DNA from: Sphingomonas sp. Root720
GTDB lineage: Bacteria > Pseudomonadota > Alphaproteobacteria > Sphingomonadales > Sphingomonadaceae
Length of the DNA: 64,000 nt
Direction of reading: 5' to 3'
Assembly (NCBI RefSeq): GCF_001428605.1
Contig: NZ_LMID01000011.1
Location: forward strand, 372,001-436,000
Position 1 is the first letter of the stretch, and each line of letters opens with the position of its first letter. Positions 57,245-64,000 of the stretch are shown here, one piece after another. The position numbers and the translations under genes are program-made. The notes beneath the pieces were generated by a model that had not been told where the DNA came from, searched no databases, and worked only from the letters and a program-made list of their open reading frames with translations.

Positions 57245-58270
57245 ATGCCGGTCGGGCCCGTCCGCTGCGGGCTGTGCAGCGCGCCCGTCGCCCCCGACAG
57301 TAACGGTTGCGAACAATGTGGCCTCGCGTGGATCGACGGTCCGCCGCCGGCTTATGACGACCCCCGACTTGCAGCCATTGCCACGCGCCGCCGCCTGGGT
57401 TTCCGGCGTGGCCTCGTCCGGTTCGAGGGACTGATCCTGGGCTTCGAGACGCTCCGCTCGCTGGCCAGCCGCTTCGACCGGACGGCGACGCTGGGGCCGC
57501 TGACGGCGCGCCTGCTGGGGCGGGTTCCGGTCCGGATATTGCGGTCCGCCGTCACCCTGGCGGACTTCGAGGCGCGTCGCTCCGCGACGAAAGCGCCCGG
57601 GCATCCGCCGGCCGACGTGGCGCTGGGGTGCATCATGCGTCCCGCCGACCTTCCGGCGCTGGTCGACCTGGCGACCGGCCACGGCGCCCGCTTCAGCGCG
57701 ATCGCGGTGATGGTCGACGGAGGCGCCGCCGACGCCGACAGGGTGCGCGCCGCGCTGGCGGCGGTGCCCGGCGCCCCCCGCCTCGCGATCGACGCAGCCC
57801 CCCTTGCCGGCGATTTCGGCGCCCAGCGGAACCGCGTGCAGCAACGCGCCGGCACCCGCTGGATCCTCCACCTCGACACCGACGAGACCCCCGACGATCG
57901 GCTGGCCGCCAATCTCGCGGCGATCGTCGCCGATGCCGATCGTCATGCCGACAAGGTGGTCGGCTTTGCCCGGCTCAATCTCGTCGATGCCAGGCCATCC
58001 GCCTTCTATCCTGATACGCAGTATCGGCTGGTGCGGTCCGACGTCCGCTTCCACAACAAGGTCCATGAAAGCCCGCTGCCCGGCGTCGACTGGCGGAGGG
58101 TTCATCGCTCGCTCGCCGGCGGGCTCGTCCATCGGCTGTCGCGCGACCGAGTCCGCGCCCGATCGGTGCAATATGAGGCGATCGCCGAGGGCGCCGGCCG
58201 GCCACGCGACGAACGCATGCTGCTCGACGACTGGCCTGACATCCCGGCGGAAATCCGCGCGCCCGCCTGA
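57245..58270 (+). CDS. Glycosyltransferase-like protein with N-terminal zinc ribbon
   Basis: A 341-residue cytosolic protein. A zinc ribbon is at the start (CGLCSAPV near 8-11; CEQCGLAW near 22-25). A GT2-like domain follows: AIAVMVDGGAADADR near 155, GAQRNRVQQRAGTRWILHLDTDE near 193-215 containing the presumed metal-binding DTDE, and PDTQYRLVRSDVRFHNKVHE near 255-275. The latter phrases are typical for family 2 glycosyltransferases. The zinc ribbon is unusual for that family. It follows the PEP-CTERM gene by 5 bp, so they are probably cotranscribed. Sugar donor unknown. Confidence 0.7.
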   Translation: MPVGPVRCGLCSAPVAPDSNGCEQCGLAWIDGPPPAYDDPRLAAIATRRRLGFRRGLVRFEGLILGFETLRSLASRFDRTATLGPLTARLLGRVPVRILRSAVTLADFEARRSATKAPGHPPADVALGCIMRPADLPALVDLATGHGARFSAIAVMVDGGAADADRVRAALAAVPGAPRLAIDAAPLAGDFGAQRNRVQQRAGTRWILHLDTDETPDDRLAANLAAIVADADRHADKVVGFARLNLVDARPSAFYPDTQYRLVRSDVRFHNKVHESPLPGVDWRRVHRSLAGGLVHRLSRDRVRARSVQYEAIAEGAGRPRDERMLLDDWPDIPAEIRAPA

Positions 58271-58353
58271 AACGGCCCGCCTGAAACGGAACGTCCGGAA
58301 CCGGGCCTCGCGCCGGCGCCGGGGCACGTCGCCGGGCCGTCACGGCCGCGGCC

Positions 58354-60210
58354 TTATCGCCGCGCGGAAACCGGGACAGCGGCGGGCACGGGCGCGCAGA
58401 TCGAATAGCCGTCCCTCCGGTAGAGGGTGCGGCTTGCGCCGCAACCACCGACGTCCTCGGGCAGGACGACGAAGGGGATGCCGTTTGCCGCCGCATAGGC
58501 CAGGTATTGTTCGGCGCGGCGGAAGCCTTTGACCGCGGCGTAGCGGCTCGACCAGCGCCGATAGAAGGCCGGTTCCCACATCACCACCGCCCCTTGCTTC
58601 CAGTCCACCCAGACGGGGCGCAGGGTCAGGAGCTGGAAATCGTCGAACAGGTCGCGATGGTCCTTGTCGACCGGGACGAGGAAGGGACCGGCGAGCGTGC
58701 CGTGCCGGACCCAGTCGACCATCTGCCGGAAGGGCCGTTCCGCCTCGGTCCGCTTCGCCATGCCGTCGGCACGCCATTTCACCAGCGTCGCGACGTTCAG
58801 CAGCGCAAGCCCCGCGACCAGCCCCATGGCCAATGGGCGCCATCCGCGCAGCAGGCTTCCGCCCAGCGCGAACAGCAGGACCAGGCGCAGGAGGACGGTC
58901 GGCGACCATCCGGCAGCGGCCGAGAATTGCGTGACGAGGATCAGGACGACCAGTGCCGCATAGCCGACGACGAGCAGCGGCACCGACAGGCTCGACGGCC
59001 GGTGGCGAAAGGCCAGCAGCGCGGCGAGCAGGAGATCGACGGTCAGCAGCTGGAAGACTTGCCGGTCGGGCTGGACCAGTTCGGCAAGGACGAGACATCC
59101 GGCGAGGCGTTCCCAGTCGCGCGATCCGCCATCGGTTGCCGCCCGTATCGCGGCGAGAATGACCAGGCCGAAACCGACAAACTGCACGAAGCCGGCGGAG
59201 CGGACCGCGTTCAGGTTGAACAGGAGCTTGCTGTCCACCAGATAAGGGCCGGCCGCGCCCAGAACGAACAGCAGCGACCAGCCCGCCAGCACCAGCGTCC
59301 AGAAACGCGCGCCGCGGGACAGGAGCGCTGCCAGCACATAGGCGGCAAAGACCAGCGCCAGTTCGAGCCGTTCGGTGGCCGGCGCGGCGTCGATCAGCGA
59401 ATGATCCGGAAAATAGAGCCGCAGATAGGCGGCATAGTCGAAGGGCGGCGCGCTCCTCGTCTCGAGCAGGGTGGACGCCACCCAGACGATCACCGGCGAT
59501 GCGGTGAGGAGGAACACCAGCAGCGCCCGGCCGATCATCGCCGGGCCGACCGGAGCCATCGGCGCGAGCCGCGACAGGAAAGCGGGTATCGGCCAGCCGC
59601 GCACCGAAGCGAGGACAGGTGGGGCAATCGCAGCGAGCAGCCATAGCCCGACGAAGAAGTTCAGGCAGAAGACGATGCCGCAAAGCAGGCCGGCAAGAGC
59701 GAGGCGCCCGCGCTGGACGGCGAGCAACGCGCCGAGCAGTGGACCCCAGCTAAGCTCGGAATGGGTGAAATAGCCGATGAACAGGCCATGCCCCCCGATG
59801 ACGGCGAGCTGGGCCAGCCACGGGGTCGCCGAAACCACCGCCATCGCCGCGACCAACGCCCACCGGCCGGACAGCCCGTTGAGCCGGAAGAAGCAGAGAA
59901 AGGCCGCGATCGCCGCCAGCCGGCCGAGGACGAGGCCGACCAGGAAGACCGCCCGGACATTGGCCTCGGTGCTGACCAGCCGTACCGCCGGCCAGGCGAG
60001 CGAGACGAATTTGTCGAGCGACCGGTAGACCGGATCGTCCCGGAACTGCGGAAGGCCGGCATAGTCGAGCACATAGGGGATGTGGAAGACGTTGTTGTTG
60101 ACGCCGAAGCGGAACCCCGTCGCCGCCATCGACGCGAGGGTCGCGCCGACCAGCAGCGCGCAGAACAACGCCCGATCGCTCCAGGACGAGCGCCCGACCC
60201 CGTTATCCAT
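58354..60210 (-). CDS. Polytopic membrane protein, GT-C-like
   Basis: A 618-residue protein with at least ten hydrophobic helices. An early loop VNNNVFHIPYVLDYAG near 37 and a C-terminal soluble part (FDDFQLLTLRPVWVDWKQG near 520) suggest a GT-C glycosyltransferase-like fold or a DUF6798-type protein. Its start overlaps the HAD-UbiA stop by 8 bp, so they are translated together, and it would act after that enzyme, perhaps transferring a sugar from a polyprenyl carrier to a surface acceptor. No catalytic residue could be fixed. Assignment is tentative. Confidence 0.55.
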   Translation of the reverse strand: MDNGVGRSSWSDRALFCALLVGATLASMAATGFRFGVNNNVFHIPYVLDYAGLPQFRDDPVYRSLDKFVSLAWPAVRLVSTEANVRAVFLVGLVLGRLAAIAAFLCFFRLNGLSGRWALVAAMAVVSATPWLAQLAVIGGHGLFIGYFTHSELSWGPLLGALLAVQRGRLALAGLLCGIVFCLNFFVGLWLLAAIAPPVLASVRGWPIPAFLSRLAPMAPVGPAMIGRALLVFLLTASPVIVWVASTLLETRSAPPFDYAAYLRLYFPDHSLIDAAPATERLELALVFAAYVLAALLSRGARFWTLVLAGWSLLFVLGAAGPYLVDSKLLFNLNAVRSAGFVQFVGFGLVILAAIRAATDGGSRDWERLAGCLVLAELVQPDRQVFQLLTVDLLLAALLAFRHRPSSLSVPLLVVGYAALVVLILVTQFSAAAGWSPTVLLRLVLLFALGGSLLRGWRPLAMGLVAGLALLNVATLVKWRADGMAKRTEAERPFRQMVDWVRHGTLAGPFLVPVDKDHRDLFDDFQLLTLRPVWVDWKQGAVVMWEPAFYRRWSSRYAAVKGFRRAEQYLAYAAANGIPFVVLPEDVGGCGASRTLYRRDGYSICAPVPAAVPVSARR

Positions 60211-61654
60211 TCAATATCCCGATATGTGCGAAGCGCGCGACGATCATGACCGCGACGATCCCCGCCACGACGATCCGGCTTCCCTTGTCCTTGAACGAGA
60301 AGACGATCGGATCGTCATGCATCTCCTCGCGCGAGGTCTTCACCCACATGCGTCCCAGCCAATAGATCAGCCCGAAGGCGGCCAGCCACAGCAGCTGGGG
60401 GCTGGCGTAACGGTCCTGGGTCTCGGCCGAGCTGATGAACAGCCCGAAGATCACCACCGAGCAGAGCGCGCTCCCGACCCCCAGCGGCCACAGGACGGCC
60501 AGATCGGTCGACTGATAGTCCCTGCCGCGCAGGCCCATCCGGCCGCTGCGCTGCGTCACCAGCAATTCGGTGCACCGCTTGATCAGGGCGAGGCTGAGGA
60601 ACACGAAGACCGAAAAGGCCAGCAGCCATGAGCTCAGCCGGACGTCGATGGCGACCGCGCCGGCCAATATGCGCCAGCTGTAGAGCAGCGCCAGCGTCAG
60701 TACGTCGATGAGGACATATTGCTTGAGCGTCCAGCTATAGGCGCTGGTGAGCAGGAGATAGGACAGCAGCATGACGACGAACGCCCATGACACCGCCATC
60801 GCGACGAGGATGCCGGCCACCAGACCCGCTATCGACACCGCGACTCCTTGCAGCAGGGGCAGCCGTCCGCTCGCGAAGGGCCTTCCGCTCTTTCGGGGAT
60901 GGGACCGGTCATGGTCCAGGTCGACGATGTCGTTGAGGATATAGCTCGCCGAGGCCACCAGGCAGAAGGCGACGAAGGCCAGCAACACGTCCAGCGTCTT
61001 GCCGAGCTGCAGGAAGGAGAAGGCGGTCAGCAGCGGCACGAACAGCAGCGCGTTCTTCGTCCACTGATGGACCCGCAGCGCGCGCAGCCACAGGCCGAGC
61101 CGCGGCTCCTTCGAAAGGAACTCGCGCTCGATCGTCGCCGACGCGCGGAGGCGCCGCAATTGGCCGGCCGGCACATCGACCGCGATCGCGGCTTCGGATC
61201 CCGCCCAAACCTGCATGTCGGGACCGCCATTGCCGACATAGACGAAGTGCTCGCCGATCGTGGTGCGGATCGCCGCAAGCTTCGCGGCGCCCTTCAGATT
61301 GTCGCCGTCGGACGTCGATATCACGAGATCGAACAGGCCGAGATGCCGCTGCACCTGTTCGGCGATGCTGCTGTGCGCGGCCGTCGCGAGCACGATCCCG
61401 CGGCCCTGCGCCTTCTGTCCGCGCAGCCATGCCAGCAGCGGCTGGTTGTACGGCAGCGTCGCGCCGTCGAGCGTGACGTGGGCGGCGACCGCGCGCTTGA
61501 AGGCCGCCCGTCCGCCGAAGAGCCACGCGATCAGCCGGAACAGGTTCAGCGGCGATTTCCTGACGAGCGCGACGATCGATTCGACCAGCGTGTCGGCCGG
61601 GGTCAGCGTGCCGTCGAGATCGACGACGAGCGGCAGCGGCGCCTGGTCAGCCAT
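60203..61654 (-). CDS. HAD phosphatase-UbiA prenyltransferase fusion
   Basis: A 483-residue two-domain protein from ATG 61654. The N-terminal HAD domain (1-190) has the nucleophile motif VVDLDGTLTPADT near 10. The C-terminal polytopic UbiA domain has the first Asp-rich motif NDIVDLDHDRSHPRK near 265-280, preceded by LRVHQWTKNALLFVP, and a second motif region around FLSLALIKRCTEL. The UbiA half closely follows the pattern of decaprenyl-phosphate phosphoribosyltransferase (arabinan precursor pathway) rather than of 4-hydroxybenzoate prenyltransferase. The HAD half could remove the phosphate. Overlaps the GT-C-like gene. Confidence 0.8.
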   Translation of the reverse strand: MADQAPLPLVVDLDGTLTPADTLVESIVALVRKSPLNLFRLIAWLFGGRAAFKRAVAAHVTLDGATLPYNQPLLAWLRGQKAQGRGIVLATAAHSSIAEQVQRHLGLFDLVISTSDGDNLKGAAKLAAIRTTIGEHFVYVGNGGPDMQVWAGSEAAIAVDVPAGQLRRLRASATIEREFLSKEPRLGLWLRALRVHQWTKNALLFVPLLTAFSFLQLGKTLDVLLAFVAFCLVASASYILNDIVDLDHDRSHPRKSGRPFASGRLPLLQGVAVSIAGLVAGILVAMAVSWAFVVMLLSYLLLTSAYSWTLKQYVLIDVLTLALLYSWRILAGAVAIDVRLSSWLLAFSVFVFLSLALIKRCTELLVTQRSGRMGLRGRDYQSTDLAVLWPLGVGSALCSVVIFGLFISSAETQDRYASPQLLWLAAFGLIYWLGRMWVKTSREEMHDDPIVFSFKDKGSRIVVAGIVAVMIVARFAHIGILNG

Positions 61655-61893
61655 GCGATCGCCCGATGCGCGCGCGCATCGGCGTTGAGCGAGCCGTTCC
61701 GGACCTGACCATATCCCCCCGCCGACCCCCGACCAAAGACGCGCTTTCCGATCGCCCGATTCGGGCGGGATTGCAAGCCGGCCCGCTGCGGCACGGCGCG
61801 CGCCATGCCCGGAATCCCATGTCGCGGCGTCCAAATTGAAAGCAGACCGCTTTCCATCTATGGGTCCGTATCGGCGCGGACTATGGGAACGAC
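61655..61893. other. Divergent intergenic region between HAD-UbiA and sterol-desaturase genes
   Basis: About 240 bp that should carry two promoters pointing outward. I could not fix clear -35/-10 pairs and see no ORF or hairpin worth a call. Confidence 0.4.
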
Positions 61894-62760
61894 ATGCTGA
61901 CGGTGTTCGCAGACCTGCCCCTCCTCGCCAAGGTCGTGGTGAGCCAGATCGTGTGGCTCTTCATCCTGATCGCGCTGTTCGTTCCGCTCGAACGGCTGGC
62001 GGGGGTCAGTCGCCAGTCGATCCGGCGGCCGCAGATGCTGATGGACCTCGGCTATTTCTTTCTGTCCGGCCTGATCCCCGTCTTCGTGCTGGCCGTTCCG
62101 CTCGGAACGGTGGCGGCCCTTTCCAACCAGGCGCTGCCCCAGGCCTATCGCATCTGGATCGTCGGCCTGCCGATCTCCGTCCAGATCGGACTCGCGGTTC
62201 TGATCGGCGAGTTCGGCTTTTACTGGGGCCACCGGATCATGCACCAGGTGCCCTGGCTGTGGCGGTTCCACGCCATCCATCACGAACCGGTCAGGATGGA
62301 CTGGCTGGTCAATACCCGCGCCCATCCGATCGACGTCATCTTCACGCGGATGTTCGGGCTCAGCCTCGTCAACATGGCCGGGCTCGGCACCCCGGGATCG
62401 GGATCGGGCAGCATCGTGCCCATCGTCGTGCTGATCATCGGAACCATATGGGGTTTCTTCATCCACGCCAATCTGAACGTCCGGCTGGGCTGGTTCGAGC
62501 ATATCCTGTCGTCGCCGCGCTTCCATCACTGGCACCATTCGCGGGTCGATCATGTGAACCGCAATTATGCGTCGACGCTGCCGATCTACGACCGCCTTTT
62601 CGGGACCCACCATCTTCCCGCGAAGCAATGGCCTCCCAGCTACGGCATCGCGCCGGAGAACCGCCCCGAGATGCTGATCGCCGCGCCGAGTGACGGCGAG
62701 GCGGAGACGCTCTCCCCGGCCACCGGCGACGACGGCGGGGCCGCTCAGAACCGCGCGTAG
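61894..62760 (+). CDS. Sterol desaturase / fatty acid hydroxylase superfamily protein
   Basis: A 288-residue integral membrane di-iron enzyme. Histidine motifs HRIMH near 113, HAIHH near 126 and HHWHH near 213 supply the ligands. About four membrane helices flank them. Substrate could be a carotenoid, hopanoid or fatty acyl chain. ATG 61894 has GGGAAC upstream. It faces the MBOAT gene, and the two 3' ends overlap by 16 bp. Confidence 0.88.
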   Translation: MLTVFADLPLLAKVVVSQIVWLFILIALFVPLERLAGVSRQSIRRPQMLMDLGYFFLSGLIPVFVLAVPLGTVAALSNQALPQAYRIWIVGLPISVQIGLAVLIGEFGFYWGHRIMHQVPWLWRFHAIHHEPVRMDWLVNTRAHPIDVIFTRMFGLSLVNMAGLGTPGSGSGSIVPIVVLIIGTIWGFFIHANLNVRLGWFEHILSSPRFHHWHHSRVDHVNRNYASTLPIYDRLFGTHHLPAKQWPPSYGIAPENRPEMLIAAPSDGEAETLSPATGDDGGAAQNRA

Positions 62761-64000
62761 ATAAACGCCACGGGGGACGTGGGCAGGACGAAGCAGACGA
62801 AGACGGCGCACCCGGCCGCCATCGCCTGCACGGGAGCCGGCCATCGGGCGAAGCGGCCTTCGAGGTCCGGCATCCAGCGGTCCGGCAGGAAGCTCGACAG
62901 GGCGGCCAGGCCGAGGACGAGAAACGCAACGTCGCTCACCGGCATTCTGAAATCGCCGAAGTTGGTGAGGCCCGCCAGAATCGACAGGCATTTCTCGACC
63001 GTGTCTGCCCGGAACAGGATTCGCGCGAAGGATATGATCGTGAAGGTCGCCGCGATGGCGACGACGAGCCCCGCCCCCTGCGGATCGTCCCGTCGCCCGC
63101 GCCGTTCCGTCGACTTGCGGCGATATCGCTCCCAGCAGACGAGAGACCCGTGGATCAGGCCGTATAGCGCGAAATTGAGCGTCGACCCGTGCCACATGCC
63201 GATCGCGACGAAGGTGATCAGCAGATTGACATAGACGTTGCCGTATTTCGCCCCGCCGAGCGCGAAATAGAGATAGTCGCGAAAGAAGGACGACATGCTG
63301 ATGTGCCAGCGCTGCCAGAAATTCGATATCGAGGCGGCGAGATAGGGTCGGGCGAAATTGATGGGAAGCTCGAAACCCATCAGCCGGGCGGCACCGCGGA
63401 CGATATCGGTATAGCCCGACAGGTCGAAATAGACCTGGAAGCTGTAGGCGAAGATCGCAGTCAGAAGGAAGGGTCCGGCATGGCCTTCGGGATGGGCAAA
63501 GGCCGGATTGACGAACTGGTTTCCCAATATGTCGGCGATGACGAGTTTCTTGATGAGACCCTGCGCGATCAGGAAGAGCGCCGTCGACGCCTGGCTTCCG
63601 TCGGCGATCCTGATCGGCCGTTCGAGCTGGGGAAGGAAATCCGTTGCCCGGCTGATCGGGCCGACCAGCAGCTTGGGGAAGAAGGTGATGAAGCAGGCAT
63701 AGTCCAGCGCCGGCGCAGGCTTCTTCAGCCTGCCGCGATGGATGTCGAACGGATAGGACAGCGCCTGGAAGGTGTAGAAGGATATGCCGATCGGCCAGAG
63801 GCCGGCGCCGATCCAGTCCTCGAGGATCCGCAAGTCCGGTGCGAGCAGGTTCGGAGCGCCGGGAATCACGGGCAGATATTTGTAGAGGAGGAGCGGCAGC
63901 AGGCCGACGATCGTGCCAGCCCATAGCCAGCGGCTTCGTTCCTCATGGTCGGCGGCGGCGAAGATGCGGTTCCCGGTGAAATGGCTGACCGTGCCGACAA
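62745..64000 (-). CDS. MBOAT-family O-acyltransferase (5' end beyond the window)
   Basis: A polytopic acyltransferase of the alginate O-acetylase (AlgI) type. The frame is open from the stop at 62745 to the last base, about 418 codons, so the N-terminus is outside the window (an internal GTG at 63869 is unlikely to be the start). Motifs: PIGISFYTFQALSY near the first third, FPKLLVGPI, SNFWQRWHISMSSFFRDYLY (the family WHxSMSxFxRDY), and active-site His in FVAIGMWHGSTLNFALYG. Probably acetylates a surface polysaccharide, perhaps with partners beyond the edge. Confidence 0.88.
   Translation of the reverse strand, partial: VGTVSHFTGNRIFAAADHEERSRWLWAGTIVGLLPLLLYKYLPVIPGAPNLLAPDLRILEDWIGAGLWPIGISFYTFQALSYPFDIHRGRLKKPAPALDYACFITFFPKLLVGPISRATDFLPQLERPIRIADGSQASTALFLIAQGLIKKLVIADILGNQFVNPAFAHPEGHAGPFLLTAIFAYSFQVYFDLSGYTDIVRGAARLMGFELPINFARPYLAASISNFWQRWHISMSSFFRDYLYFALGGAKYGNVYVNLLITFVAIGMWHGSTLNFALYGLIHGSLVCWERYRRKSTERRGRRDDPQGAGLVVAIAATFTIISFARILFRADTVEKCLSILAGLTNFGDFRMPVSDVAFLVLGLAALSSFLPDRWMPDLEGRFARWPAPVQAMAAGCAVFVCFVLPTSPVAFIYARF

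Noticed and set aside
61858-63924. 688-codon minus-strand open frame overlapping the sterol-desaturase and MBOAT genes
   Set aside because: It is a different frame of the MBOAT region joined to the antisense of the hydroxylase; the true MBOAT frame has the family motifs.

Overview
The window is a GC-rich, densely coding chromosomal segment. Several traits point to a member of the Sphingomonadales (Alphaproteobacteria): a CtrA orthologue with an exact CtrA box and several GANTC (CcrM) sites upstream, a PEPxxWA-CTERM secreted protein, the neighbourhood dnaA-rpsT-mutM-ubiE-ubiB-coaBC-dut, a separate glyQ/glyS glycyl-tRNA synthetase, and a Tad/Cpa pilus locus. Genus and species cannot be fixed from sequence alone. 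No rRNA, tRNA, CRISPR array, insertion sequence or phage gene is visible; almost all of it looks like core or stable accessory chromosome.

Layout. 1-2918 (minus): a XerC/D recombinase cut by the window edge, a secreted protein of unknown function and a 45-residue membrane peptide. 3013-7090 (plus): aroK-aroB, then a YqiJ-like/flotillin pair. 7266-9830 (minus): NifU-like scaffold, Kef-type antiporter and DUF423, all overlapping. 9963-12986 (minus): dnaA, rpsT, mutM. 13092-19153 (plus): ubiE-ubiB, a coupled 35-codon ORF, coaBC-dut, a MoeB/ThiF-like enzyme, a DsrE-like protein and a possible DUF4422-type glycosyltransferase. 19170-20806 (minus): HicB-like protein and FAD oxidoreductase. 20855-27866 (plus): cpaA-B-C-D-E-tadB-tadC without the CpaF/TadA ATPase or a pilin gene. 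27990-35812: coiled-coil/H3TH protein, DUF418 protein, ppdK, glyS, glyQ. 35995-38666: TraB/GumN protein, ctrA, Gre-like factor. 38663-42836: divergent lipid cluster (DUF1365, FAD oxidase, DUF1295, Cfa-like methyltransferase). 42874-51283: small secreted protein, GFA and DUF2177 proteins, MFS exporter, an acyl-CoA operon (thioesterase, ligase, MaoC), nitroreductase, Ada and a lipoprotein. 51494-56140 (plus): polysaccharide flippase, rpiB-glyA-nrdR-trmJ. 56292-64000: PEP-CTERM protein, zinc-ribbon glycosyltransferase, a polytopic GT-C-like protein overlapping a HAD-UbiA fusion, a sterol-desaturase-family hydroxylase and a truncated MBOAT acyltransferase.

How it fits together. Most genes are housekeeping: aromatic amino acid precursors, quinones, CoA, replication start, glycine metabolism and tRNA charging, cell-cycle control. 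Around these lie envelope functions (Tad secretion, membrane lipid modification, surface glycans). The points most worth following are a roughly 80-bp palindromic repeat inserted in frame in glyS, with three related intergenic copies; the split Tad locus; the CtrA/GANTC-rich ctrA promoter; and the HAD-UbiA plus GT-C-like pair, which resembles the polyprenyl-phosphoryl-pentose donor machinery of other bacteria. I found no convincing wholly new system; these are the best leads.
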